Shown here: in pieces, positions 14,633 to 22,770 of the stretch
Layout: every line of letters starts with the position of its first letter
Numbering within the stretch: position 1 is the stretch's first letter
Assembly (NCBI GenBank): GCA_945931475.1
Contig: CAMEPD010000007.1
Span: 1 to 50,433 of the forward strand
DNA: 50,433 bases
DNA from: an uncultured Muribaculaceae bacterium
GTDB taxonomy: Bacteria > Bacteroidota > Bacteroidia > Bacteroidales > Muribaculaceae
Reading direction: 5' to 3'
The notes under the pieces: model-generated
The model's database searches: none
Told to the model about the DNA's origin: nothing
The model's input: only the letters and a program-made list of their open reading frames with translations
Translations under genes and position numbers: made by a program

Positions 14633-16987
14633 TCACTTTTTGAGTCCGAACAGGCCGCGTTTCTTCTTGCCGTTGTCGCCATAGCCGTAGGTGTAGCGGC
14701 GTGCGCCTTCGGTACCGTTGACCACGATGCCGATATGCGGCAGGCGCTTGTCCTCGAAGATTGAGTTGGCGTTGGCCATCTCCTCCTTGGTGGTGACGTT
14801 GAGGCGCATCACGAAGACTGTGGCATCGGCGATGCGGGCCAGCGAGAAGGTGTCGCTCACCAGGCCGATGGGCGCCGAGTCGACGATGATATAGTCGTAG
14901 CGGCTGCGCAGCTCCTTGAAGAGGGTGTCGACGCGCGGCATCAGCAACAGCTCCGACGGGTTGGGCGGAACCGGGCCTGAGAGTATCACGTCGAGGCCTT
15001 TGACCTCGAGCGGATCCTTTATGATGATGTCGTTGAGCGGGCACTCGGGGTTGCTGATCCACTGTGTCACCCCGGTATGTTCGGGCAGACCGAGGTATTC
15101 GGCCAGGCGCGGCTTGCGGATGTCCATGCCGATGAGCACCACGCGCTTGCCGGTCATGGCCAGGGCGGCGGCGGTGTTAATGGAGATGAACGATTTCCCT
15201 TCGCCGGAGTGTGACGAGGTGAAAAGCACCACCTTCTGGGCCGTGCCGCTGAGCACAAACTGCAGGTTGGTGCGGATGAGTTTGAACAGCTCTGCCGCCG
15301 CCGACGTGCTGCCGGGGGTGACTATCAGGCGCGTGTCCTTGGCCGTGGCGCATACTTCGCCTAAGATGGGGATATTGGTGGCGTTTTCGATTTCGGCGCG
15401 GCTGGCGAACTTGGTGCGGAAGATACGCAGCAGGTAGATGCCGATCAGCGGGATGAACAGGCCGAACAGCACTGCGATAGCCAGAATCATCTTCGACGAG
15501 AGGTTCACGGGGTCACCCAGGGTATAGGCTTCGTCGACGATACGTCCCTTGGGCTCGATGTTGGCAAGCATTATGGCGGTCTCCTCGCGCTTCTGCAGCA
15601 GGAAGGTGTAGAGGGCGTTGAGAAGCTCGCGGTCGCGGTATATGTTGACGTATTCATGCTCCTGGCCGGGGAAGCGGCCGATGCCCTTCTGGGCCAGGTT
15701 GTACTGATTCTTAAGCTCCTGCACGGCTACTTCGCCCGATTCGGCCACCTTGTTCATGGTGAGGATGATGTTCTGGCGCAGCGCGTCGAGCTGGTCGGAG
15801 AGTTTGCGCAGGGCGATGTTGTCGGGGCGGGCGTTGGTGGCCATCTGCATACGCTCGAGCACCAGGGTGTTGTATGTGCTGACAAGCTCGTTGAGGCCGT
15901 CGTTGGCGGTGGGATTGTCGGCGGTCGATACGTTCTGGTAGGGCACCAGGGCGTATTCGTTGCCGGGGGTTGCCAGGAACTCGCGGGCCATCATCATAAT
16001 CTGCAGCTGTGTCTCGGCGTTGAACAGCTTCTGGGCTACTTCACCCTTGATTTTCAGGTTGTATTCGCCTTCCGAAGCGATGTCTACGATACCTTCGTCC
16101 TGCTTGAAGTCGCGAATCTGGTCGTCGTTGGTACGAATCTGGCCCAGCAGTGAGCTGATGCGCTCGTCGAGGAAGTCGATAGTGGCCTGATTCTTGTTGT
16201 TGGTGCGCTTCATGCCCTGCGAGTTGTAGTGCTCGAGCACGGTGTTGAGCAACTTGCGGGTGAACTTGGTGTCGTAGGTTTTCGACAGCAGGCGAATGGC
16301 GTTGGCCTTTTTCGAGGGCATTTCAGCCGAGATGTCCTCGGCTAGCTCCTCGGCGGCAGTGTCGTAGGAGCGCAGGTGCACGCGGAATTTCATCTCCGGG
16401 TCCTTCGGGTTGTAGTATTTGGTGGGTACCACATTGAAGGTGCCGTAGTCGGTCTTGACGGTAGCCGGCAGCCGGGCGTCATCGAGTTCGGCAACTGTTG
16501 TGCCTTCGTCATTGATTACCTTGATGTCGGTGCGGTTGTCGGGGTGCACCTTCATGCGGAACACCAGCGACATTTCGGCCGTGTCGGCGAAAATCGGGGG
16601 CGCCACCACGTCGAGGGGCCATTCTTCGTACACCTCGCGCCAGTCCATGAATCCTTCGCGTTTGAAACGCTTGTGGTCGAGCCCCAGTTCGCGGGCCACA
16701 TCTTTATAGACAGTGTGCGACGACACTAAGAACAGCTCATCGTCGACGTTGGCGGTGGCGCCGGTAAGCACCGAGGCCACGTCGAGGTTCATGTTGGCCA
16801 GGCCGCTCTTGTCATTGTCTTCGATAAGCATCGATGCCGCAACCTCGTATTTGTCGCGGTGGCGGCTGACGATGAAAATGCCGATGAGGGCGCACACGAA
16901 TATCGATATTACGAACCAATACCAGTGCGAGCGGTAGTCGCGCATCAAGGCCGACAGGTCCATCATGTCGGAAGTCTTATTTTCCAA
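14633..16987 (-). CDS. Polysaccharide co-polymerase / tyrosine autokinase (Wzc-like)
   Basis: 784 aa. The N-terminal Wzz domain has a membrane helix near residues 20-40 (YWFVISIFVCALIGIFIV). A long periplasmic coiled-coil region follows, then a second helix near 505-525 (MILAIAVLFGLFIPLIGIYLL). A cytoplasmic BY-kinase domain completes it: Walker A SSHSGEGKS (about 590-600), Walker A' VVLIGMDIRKP and Walker B YIIVDSAP. The C-terminus has a small tyrosine cluster (RRYTYGYGD) followed by a basic tail. It controls chain length and export with the outer-membrane Wza channel, through cycles of Tyr phosphorylation. The tail has only three Tyr. No separate phosphatase gene is seen in the window. Confidence 0.94.
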   Translation of the reverse strand: MENKTSDMMDLSALMRDYRSHWYWFVISIFVCALIGIFIVSRHRDKYEVAASMLIEDNDKSGLANMNLDVASVLTGATANVDDELFLVSSHTVYKDVARELGLDHKRFKREGFMDWREVYEEWPLDVVAPPIFADTAEMSLVFRMKVHPDNRTDIKVINDEGTTVAELDDARLPATVKTDYGTFNVVPTKYYNPKDPEMKFRVHLRSYDTAAEELAEDISAEMPSKKANAIRLLSKTYDTKFTRKLLNTVLEHYNSQGMKRTNNKNQATIDFLDERISSLLGQIRTNDDQIRDFKQDEGIVDIASEGEYNLKIKGEVAQKLFNAETQLQIMMMAREFLATPGNEYALVPYQNVSTADNPTANDGLNELVSTYNTLVLERMQMATNARPDNIALRKLSDQLDALRQNIILTMNKVAESGEVAVQELKNQYNLAQKGIGRFPGQEHEYVNIYRDRELLNALYTFLLQKREETAIMLANIEPKGRIVDEAYTLGDPVNLSSKMILAIAVLFGLFIPLIGIYLLRIFRTKFASRAEIENATNIPILGEVCATAKDTRLIVTPGSTSAAAELFKLIRTNLQFVLSGTAQKVVLFTSSHSGEGKSFISINTAAALAMTGKRVVLIGMDIRKPRLAEYLGLPEHTGVTQWISNPECPLNDIIIKDPLEVKGLDVILSGPVPPNPSELLLMPRVDTLFKELRSRYDYIIVDSAPIGLVSDTFSLARIADATVFVMRLNVTTKEEMANANSIFEDKRLPHIGIVVNGTEGARRYTYGYGDNGKKKRGLFGLKK

Positions 16988-17014
16988 AACTTTATGTGTG
17001 AATGTGTTATTGAA

Positions 17015-17821
17015 TTATTTAACTGCTAGGGCGATGACCAGCGATGCCACCACCGACGATACCGATACGATGGTGCCCACAACCTGCAGACGGTAGCCGT
17101 TCTCCGAGTTGTAGCGTGAGTTGGCTTTTCGTATTTCGTTGGGCTTCACGTAGATATAGTCGTTGGGCTGAAGGTAGAAGTAGGGTGATGTGAGGGTCTC
17201 GGATGAGTTGAGATTGAGCATCACGCGCTCCTGCACGCCATTGTTGTCGCGGATGAGAAGCACTTCGTCGCGTACACCGTAGGGGGTCATGTCGCCGGCG
17301 TCGGCAAGGGCGTCGAGTATCGAGTAGCGGTTGCGTTTCACTATCACGGGGCCCGGGTTTCGCACTTCGCCCAGCACGCTCACGCGGAAGTTGACCATCT
17401 GAACCACCACGATGGGGTTCTCGATAAGCTTGCTGATGCGTTCGGTGAGATACTTCTGGAGCTGCTCCACGGTCATGCCGGCCACATGAATCACGCCGAG
17501 CTCGGGGAAGAGGATATCGCCCTTGGTGTCGACGATGTAGGTCTGCGAGCGGGCCTGTTGGTTGGTCTCCACTAAGTTGTCGCGGTTTGATATGGCCGAG
17601 GCAATCATGTTGTAGGGGGCGGCAGCCTTGGGCTCTTCGGAACTTACGTAAATGAAAAGCTCATCGTCGGGGCCAAGTTTCAGGGGCACCGACTGGGGCA
17701 TGGCTACCTGCGAAACCTCCGTGAGGTCCTCGAAGTAGGTAAGCGATTCTTTGGGCGCTTTGCACGAGGTCAGGGCCAGCGAAAGTATTACCGCTGCTGC
17801 GGCGAAGTATTTTTTCAGCAT
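17015..17821 (-). CDS. Polysaccharide export outer-membrane lipoprotein (Wza-like)
   Basis: 268 aa with a lipoprotein signal (LALTSC, Cys near residue 20). The poly-export domain follows (residues about 45-140, LKLGPDDELFIYVSSEEP, TYIVDTKGDILFPELGVIHV), then an SLBB-type segment (VSVLGEVRNPGPVIV, SILDALADAGDM). A C-terminal hydrophobic helix (about 245-266) should cross the outer membrane as in Wza. It forms the export channel partnered by the Wzc-like kinase encoded 27 bp downstream. First gene of the three-gene operon. Its upstream region (17822-18000) has no clear TAnnTTTG box. Confidence 0.93.
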   Translation of the reverse strand: MLKKYFAAAAVILSLALTSCKAPKESLTYFEDLTEVSQVAMPQSVPLKLGPDDELFIYVSSEEPKAAAPYNMIASAISNRDNLVETNQQARSQTYIVDTKGDILFPELGVIHVAGMTVEQLQKYLTERISKLIENPIVVVQMVNFRVSVLGEVRNPGPVIVKRNRYSILDALADAGDMTPYGVRDEVLLIRDNNGVQERVMLNLNSSETLTSPYFYLQPNDYIYVKPNEIRKANSRYNSENGYRLQVVGTIVSVSSVVASLVIALAVK

Positions 17822-18011
17822 AATTCTGAATAAGTATGACTGTAGATTACGAATGGTACGGGCATAGTTATGGCATGCCGTATAAGGTTAACGTCGCCTG
17901 ATATTTTTTATTGTATCGTATCTGTAACTAATATGCCGAAACTCCGGTGGAACTCTATGCCGCCTTTGCAAACTTCCGGGCCTGTGGCTGGGTGATACTG
18001 TTTTTTTTCCT

Positions 18012-18019
18012 TACCTTTG
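18012..18019 (+). promoter_or_regulatory. -7 box upstream of the GT32-type gene
   Basis: TACCTTTG, 20 bp before the ATG at 18039, preceded by a run of eight or more T. No exact TTG lies at the expected -33 position. Confidence 0.45.
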
Positions 18020-18038
18020 CGGCATAAACCATACCATT

Positions 18039-18794
18039 ATGAGCATACCCAGAGTGATTCATTATTGCTGGCTCAGCGACGACCCGTTGCCACCGAAGCT
18101 TGCGGCATGTGTGGCCTCCTGGCATGAGAAATGTCCGGATTATGAGATTATAAACTGGAATTTCGAGCGCCTGGGCGATGTGTGCCCGCCATGGGTGCAT
18201 CAGGCTTTCGAGGCCCGGAAATACGCTTTCGCGGCCGACTGGGTGCGCGCATACGTGCTCTACAACTTCGGCGGCATCTACCTCGATTCCGACGTGGAGA
18301 TAGTGCGCCCCTTCGACGAACTGCTGCACAACCGGTATGTCTTCTCGTTCGAGCATCACGCCGAGGAGTTCATGGAGGCCGCCGTGCTGCTGGCCGAGCC
18401 GGGGATGCCCTTTTTCCGCGACCTGTTGGCATATTACCACGGCCGCAACTTCATGAAACCCGACGGCACGCCCGACACTTACCCCCTGCCGATGATAATC
18501 ACCGATATATGCCGCGACCGATACCGGTTCGTGCCTGTGGCTGACCCTCAGGAACTTACGCGTCGACAGCAGGAAGCAACCCCCGACGAGGCCGACCGCG
18601 ACCTGCTCATCCTCCCCTCGGAATATTTCAGCCCCAAATCGGCCAAAGACTACCGCGTGTACGCCACAGAGCGCACCTATGCCATCCATCACTTCGAAGG
18701 CACCTGGCTTCCACGCCGCGAGCGCCTGATGCGCAAGCTCAAAGCCGCCTTCCCCGGCCTGCGCCGCCTGCTTCGCTCCCTCCTGCGCCGGTAA
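18039..18794 (+). CDS. GT32-type glycosyltransferase (DXD sugar-binding family)
   Basis: A 251-aa protein with the family opening IPRVIHYCWLSDDPLPPKL. The conserved helix YAFAADWVRAYVLYNFGGIY is followed by YLDSDVEI, the metal/nucleotide-sugar DXD motif. The C-terminal HHFEGTWLP is typical of capsular-polysaccharide glycosyltransferases, and the last residues are basic (LRRLLRSLLRR), perhaps membrane-associated. It probably transfers a hexose in surface glycan synthesis. It lies divergent from the wza operon, which may need its product. A REP-like element follows 6 bp after the stop. Confidence 0.9.
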   Translation: MSIPRVIHYCWLSDDPLPPKLAACVASWHEKCPDYEIINWNFERLGDVCPPWVHQAFEARKYAFAADWVRAYVLYNFGGIYLDSDVEIVRPFDELLHNRYVFSFEHHAEEFMEAAVLLAEPGMPFFRDLLAYYHGRNFMKPDGTPDTYPLPMIITDICRDRYRFVPVADPQELTRRQQEATPDEADRDLLILPSEYFSPKSAKDYRVYATERTYAIHHFEGTWLPRRERLMRKLKAAFPGLRRLLRSLLRR

Positions 18795-18800
18795 ACCTGA

Positions 18801-18891
18801 GGCTGCTCTGAAGCTTGCCGCATAAACAAAAATTTTTGTTTTTGCCCTGAGCTTTAGCGAAGGTTCCCCAGCCCTGAGCTTCAGTGCAGCC
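18801..18891. repeat. REP-like element upstream of the RAYT gene
   Basis: The ends GGCTGCTCTGAAGCT (18801-18815) and their complement (18877-18891) pair at 14 of 15 positions. Inside are GCCGCATAAAC, the palindrome CAAAAATTTTTG and CCTGAGCTTTAGCGAAG. About 53 bp of it (18810-18862) recur with three differences at 25994-26047. It lies 30 bp before a truncated REP-associated transposase gene. Confidence 0.8.
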
Positions 18892-18921
18892 CCCAAAAAG
18901 CATAAACCCTCCATAAAATAA

Positions 18922-19416
18922 ATGCAAAAGAAGATGAGCAGGCAAATCTATCGTGCTCCCTGGCATGACTACCGAAGCAAGTGCATCTATATGGTGACGC
19001 TCAATAAGGCACCGGGGGTACAGGATTTCGGAATGCTTTGCGGCGACCCGGCCATCCCTCGCGGGCAGCTTGGCGCCCCCTATGTCCGCGCTACTCATGT
19101 CGGTGTGGCAATCAAGGATAAAATCCGCACCTTCTATGAGACCGACCCCGTCGCCCGCATCTTCCAATATGCCTTGATGCCCGACCATTTTCACCTGCTC
19201 ATCTCCATCGAAACGCCCACGCAAGACACCCTTAGTCAGATAATAAGCCGTTTCAAAGTGGCTGTAAATCATCAGGCGGGAATCACCCCTGTCTTCGATA
19301 AGGGCTTCAATGACCAGATTCTCAAACCGGGCAGAGGCCTCGACACCCTCTCCCGCCGCACCTGCCTCGCCCTTAACTCCCACGCCCGGCAAATAGCTCC
19401 GCGCGTGGGCTGTTAA
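18922..19416 (+). pseudogene. REP-associated tyrosine transposase (RAYT), truncated
   Basis: 164 aa with the Y1-transposase/RAYT N-terminal half: SRQIYRAPWHDYRSKCIYMV, FQYALMPDHFHLLI (the His-x-His metal site), IISRFKVAVNHQ, and FDKGFNDQIL. Bacteroidales homologues I know continue for another 100 or more residues after PG..LD.L; here the match stops near residue 142 and the frame ends with an unrelated tail (SRRTCLALNSHARQ). No continuation is visible in the other frames, so the C-terminal half is deleted. REP-like repeats nearby are presumably its targets. It may be inactive. Confidence 0.75.
19379..19409 (+). terminator. Hairpin at the end of the truncated transposase frame
   Basis: CCCACGC (19379-19385) pairs with GCGTGGG (19403-19409), followed by CTGTTAATTATTTTG. 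It could be a terminator insulating the lipid operon promoter at 19421. Confidence 0.4.
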
Positions 19417-19420
19417 TTAT

Positions 19421-19451
19421 TTTGTTATATTGGAAAAATGGCGTAACTTTG
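19421..19451 (+). promoter_or_regulatory. Promoter of the lipid head-group operon
   Basis: TTTG (19421-19424), 19 bases, then TAACTTTG (19444-19451), an exact match. The ATP-grasp start is about 70 bp downstream, giving a leader of about 60 nt. Confidence 0.7.
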
Positions 19452-19520
19452 CAGATGCCTTACGGGGCAGGGTGACGTATGCCCTGCCCCCACAGGTGCC
19501 TGATAAACCTACAGATATAT

Positions 19521-20399
19521 ATGGCACAGATAAAAATCGCCGCCGTGATGCGTGCCGGAGCCTATTCTCCCAATCATATAGGCAACGACGCAACCATTAT
19601 GAATACTGTGGCAGAGCAGCTGCGCAAGCGCGGCTGCGAGGTGCGTATATATACCGAGGAACAGTTTGCTACGGGCGATGTGCCCGAACAGGTTATTATT
19701 AATATGTGTCGCGAGCGCCGCTCCACCGAGCGCCTGCAGCAGCTCGAGGATGCCGGGCGCCTGGTAATCAACTCTGGCTACGGCATCGAAAACTGTATCC
19801 GCGAGCGTCAGGCCCGTATCCTCCTTGGCTCGGGCATCGCTTACCCTCAGAGCATCATCGTCGATACCGACGAGGCTGTGGCGCGACGCCTCGAGAAGAT
19901 GGATATGCGGCAGTGCTGGATCAAGCGCGGCGATTTCCACGCCCAGCACGCCGAGGATGTGAGCTATGTGCGCACTCCGGCCGAGGCGCAGGATGTGCTG
20001 CAGGAGTATTTCCTGCGCGGATTCCGCCGGGCAGTGATTTCGCGACACCTCCAGGGCCGGCTGGTGAAATTCTACGGCGTGGCCGGCACGAACTTCTTCA
20101 ACTGGTTCCGTCCCTTCGAGGAGGAGCCCCACATACTGCATATCGCCGGACGCGCCGACGCCGAGTCCAAACACGTCGACGACAAGGACTTCGCGCAGCG
20201 TCTGCGCAGCCTCTGCCAGCGTGCCGCCCGCGAGCTCAACCTCGTGGTCTACGGCGGCGAATGCATCGAGGGGGCCGACGGCTCGCTCACGATTATAGAT
20301 TTCAATGACTGGCCTTCGTTTGCGTCATGCCGCGCGGAGGCCGCCACAAATATTGCCAAAGCGGTCATTGCGGCCGCCAGGCAGTCAAAACAAGGTTAA
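19521..20399 (+). CDS. ATP-grasp-like protein of unknown substrate
   Basis: A 292-aa protein whose layout suggests an ATP-grasp enzyme. The N-terminal domain has KIAAVMRAGAYSPNHIGNDA, and QQLEDAGRLVINSGYGIENC resembles the inter-domain segment. CWIKRGDFHAQ supplies the ATP-binding Lys strand, and YGGECIEGADGSLTIIDFND carries the acidic metal-binding residues. Such enzymes ligate a carboxylate to an amine or thiol with ATP. The start at 19521 (MAQIKIAAV) follows a consensus promoter. It is the first gene of a run with GtrA, a CDP-alcohol transferase and PAP2, only 9 bp before GtrA, so a role in lipid or glycan precursor synthesis is likely but not shown. Confidence 0.7.
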   Translation: MAQIKIAAVMRAGAYSPNHIGNDATIMNTVAEQLRKRGCEVRIYTEEQFATGDVPEQVIINMCRERRSTERLQQLEDAGRLVINSGYGIENCIRERQARILLGSGIAYPQSIIVDTDEAVARRLEKMDMRQCWIKRGDFHAQHAEDVSYVRTPAEAQDVLQEYFLRGFRRAVISRHLQGRLVKFYGVAGTNFFNWFRPFEEEPHILHIAGRADAESKHVDDKDFAQRLRSLCQRAARELNLVVYGGECIEGADGSLTIIDFNDWPSFASCRAEAATNIAKAVIAAARQSKQG

Positions 20400-20408
20400 C
20401 TGACCCCA

Positions 20409-21062
20409 ATGAGCAACGATGAACTCACCGGCAATGCGCCACAGGGCGCTCCTGCCCCGAAAAAGAGCGGGTTGGCGGCACGCGTGGCCGACAAATTCCT
20501 GCACGGTAAGGGCATCTTCACCTTCCTGCGCTCCACAGTTTCATCGCAGCTTGCTTCGTGGATCGACATGGGCGTGTGCTTCGTGCTCTATGCCTTCGTC
20601 TTTCTGCCGTTGGGCGATTCGCCGATGCGCTCGTTCGTGTCGACAGCCATCGGCCTGGTGGCCGGAGGTGTGGTGAACTGCATCGTCAACTACCGCTTCA
20701 CCTTCCGCGCCGACAACTGTTCCATCAAAGCAGTTGCCGTGAAGTACCTCCTGATATGGGCCGGCAGCTTCGTGCTTAACCTTGTTGGTACCACCCTTTT
20801 CGACCAACTTCTCCAGAGCCTGGAGATTCAGAAATATCTGAGCTGGGTAAAACCCGACGGTATCTTCGCCTTTGCACGCCTGAGTGTATCGCTGGTGGTG
20901 TCGCTGGCATGGAATTTCATCCTGCAGAAGAATTTCGTGTACCGGCCCACAGCCTTCGACCCCTACGCAATAGGCTTTATCGACTGGTTTTCACCCAGCA
21001 AACATAAACACAAGAATACAGCATCTACCAATGAGTGCAACCAAGGGCAAAAGTGTCTATAA
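20409..21062 (+). CDS. GtrA-family membrane protein
   Basis: A 217-aa protein with four hydrophobic helices (residues about 45-65, 78-98, 115-135, 160-180) and GtrA family blocks: SSQLASWIDMGVCFVLYAFV near the first helix, VNCIVNYRFTFR, and the C-terminal SLAWNFILQKNFVYR. GtrA proteins are thought to flip lipid-linked sugars across the inner membrane. Here it sits between an ATP-grasp gene and a CDP-alcohol transferase, with which its 3' end overlaps by 32 bp, so it probably moves a lipid intermediate made by this operon. Confidence 0.85.
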   Translation: MSNDELTGNAPQGAPAPKKSGLAARVADKFLHGKGIFTFLRSTVSSQLASWIDMGVCFVLYAFVFLPLGDSPMRSFVSTAIGLVAGGVVNCIVNYRFTFRADNCSIKAVAVKYLLIWAGSFVLNLVGTTLFDQLLQSLEIQKYLSWVKPDGIFAFARLSVSLVVSLAWNFILQKNFVYRPTAFDPYAIGFIDWFSPSKHKHKNTASTNECNQGQKCL

Positions 21063-21738
21063 CAAGGAACGTGACGGCCTGCAGCAAGGCATCTACCGTA
21101 TAATCAATCCATTTGTGAGACTGCTGATACGTATGGGTGTTACACCCAATATGGTCACCACAGTCGGCCTCTTAGGTAACCTTGCAGCGGCGGTGATTCT
21201 CGCGTGGGCCGGTCTGAAGGCCGCCCAGTCGCCGGTGGGCGACCGCCAGTATCTGCTGGTCACCATCGCCGGCACCGTGATTATCATTTTCTCGACCTTC
21301 GATATGCTCGACGGCCAGGTCGCCCGCCTGGGTAACATGGTGAGCCGCTTCGGCGCCCTCTACGACTCGGTGCTCGACCGATACTGCGAGCTGTTCACCC
21401 TCGGGGGCGTGAGCTTCTACATGATTGAGTGCGGTTACCCGGTGGGCGCCCTCATCACTTTCCTGGCCCTGGTGGGCTCCATCATGGTAAGCTACGTGCG
21501 TGCCCGCGCCGAGGGTGTCGGCCTCGAATGCAAGGTCGGCTTCATGCAGCGCCCCGAGCGCGTGGTGGTCACGGCCCTGGGGTTGCTCGCAGCCGGTATC
21601 GCCGGCCTCTGCTCGCCGCAGTCGACCGTGCCGATGACCATCCTGATTATCGCCATGGCGATAATCGCTGTTTTCGCCAATATTACCGCTTTCGCCCGCG
21701 TAGGTGTGTGCCGCGCAGGGCTCAAGGAGAATAAATGA
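21031..21738 (+). CDS. CDP-alcohol phosphatidyltransferase (possible inositol-phosphate lipid synthase)
   Basis: A 235-aa membrane enzyme with the full signature DG-x2-AR-x8-G-x3-D-x3-D from about residue 94 (DGQVAR, then FGALYDSVLD), and five or six membrane helices. It transfers a phosphatidyl group from CDP-diacylglycerol (or a related lipid) to an alcohol. The start overlaps the GtrA gene by 32 bp, and an Aur1-like PAP2 gene follows after 21 bp. In Bacteroides a neighbouring pair of the same two families makes phosphatidylinositol phosphate and inositol sphingolipid (Bacteroides thetaiotaomicron BT_1522-BT_1526 region, from memory). That substrate is an inference here; no inositol-phosphate synthase gene is in the window. 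Confidence 0.88.
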   Translation: MSATKGKSVYNKERDGLQQGIYRIINPFVRLLIRMGVTPNMVTTVGLLGNLAAAVILAWAGLKAAQSPVGDRQYLLVTIAGTVIIIFSTFDMLDGQVARLGNMVSRFGALYDSVLDRYCELFTLGGVSFYMIECGYPVGALITFLALVGSIMVSYVRARAEGVGLECKVGFMQRPERVVVTALGLLAAGIAGLCSPQSTVPMTILIIAMAIIAVFANITAFARVGVCRAGLKENK

Positions 21739-21759
21739 TTTCTGTCATAATCGCACTGA

Positions 21760-22728
21760 ATGACTGATAAGGTTAAGCAATCGGGTATGAATGGGCGTGT
21801 CACCATGCGCGAAGCGTTGATAATGCTTTGCGCATTAGCCCTTTGGCTGCTCATCACAAGCCTCTGCGTGGGATTCCGGCCCGAGCACGGGCTACTGGCG
21901 CTCCTTATCGCGGCTCTCTTTTTCGCCTGTCGGCCCACACGCCGTCTGGTGGTGGCCCTGCTGCCGTTCATTGTCTTCGGCATCTCGTACGACTGGATGA
22001 ACATCGTACATAACTACGAGGTCAATCCGGTAGATATCCGGGGTATCTATGAGACTGAAAAACAACTCTTTGGCATCACAGCTGCCGACGGCTCGACGCT
22101 ACTGACCCCCAACGAATACTTCGCCCTGCACCGTTCGGTGGTGATGGACTTCCTGGGGGGCGTGTTCTACCTCTGCTGGGTGCCGCTGCCCATCGCCTTC
22201 GGCCTCTATATGTACTTCACGGGCCGGGTGAAACCCTACCTGCATTTCGCCCTGGTGTTCCTGCTGGTGAACTTCATCGGCTTTGCCGGATACTATATCC
22301 ACCCGGCCGCGCCGCCATGGTATGTCGCCATGCATGGCTTTGATTTTCAGCTCGGTATCCCCGGCGAAGTGGCCGGCCTGGGTGCATTCGACGACATGAC
22401 CGGCCTCGGCATCTTCCACGGGCTCTACGGCCGCAACGCCAATGTGTTCGCGGCCGTGCCGTCGCTCCACTCGGCCTATACATTAGTGGCGCTCATCTAT
22501 GCGGTGCGTTCGCGCATGAAATGGTGGTCGGTCATACTCGCTGTGGTGACCGTAGGCATCTGGTTCACAGCCGTGTACACCTCGCACCACTATCTCATCG
22601 ACGTGATGCTCGGCATCTGCTGCGCCTTCGTCGGATTCCTGCTGTTCGAGCAGGTTTTCATGCGCTCGAAGCCTTTTGCGCGGTTCATCGACCGGTATGC
22701 CGCCTATGTGGCTCCCGGTCGCCGATGA
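21760..22728 (+). CDS. Aur1-like PAP2-family transferase (inositol-phosphoceramide synthase type)
   Basis: A 322-aa membrane protein with about six to eight helices and the three PAP2 motifs in the Aur1/IPC-synthase form: YYIHPAAPPWY (about residues 184-194), FAAVPSLHSAY (about 231-241, catalytic His) and SHHYLIDVMLG (about 275-285, second catalytic His and Asp). The APPWY block is characteristic of inositol-phosphorylceramide synthases rather than simple phosphatases. It probably moves a phospho-head group from a phospholipid made by the preceding enzyme onto ceramide or another lipid on the periplasmic side. The ATG at 21760 fits; MNGRVTMREAL is an alternative 9 residues on. Confidence 0.85.
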   Translation: MTDKVKQSGMNGRVTMREALIMLCALALWLLITSLCVGFRPEHGLLALLIAALFFACRPTRRLVVALLPFIVFGISYDWMNIVHNYEVNPVDIRGIYETEKQLFGITAADGSTLLTPNEYFALHRSVVMDFLGGVFYLCWVPLPIAFGLYMYFTGRVKPYLHFALVFLLVNFIGFAGYYIHPAAPPWYVAMHGFDFQLGIPGEVAGLGAFDDMTGLGIFHGLYGRNANVFAAVPSLHSAYTLVALIYAVRSRMKWWSVILAVVTVGIWFTAVYTSHHYLIDVMLGICCAFVGFLLFEQVFMRSKPFARFIDRYAAYVAPGRR

Positions 22729-22770
22729 CTGCTATTGTTAACTGATTGAAATTAAAAAACATATATAATT

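Noticed and set aside
17822-18011. Invertible promoter for the exopolysaccharide operon, as in Bacteroides capsule loci
   Set aside because: I could find no clear pair of inverted repeats flanking a promoter here, and no UpxY-like regulator gene is present.
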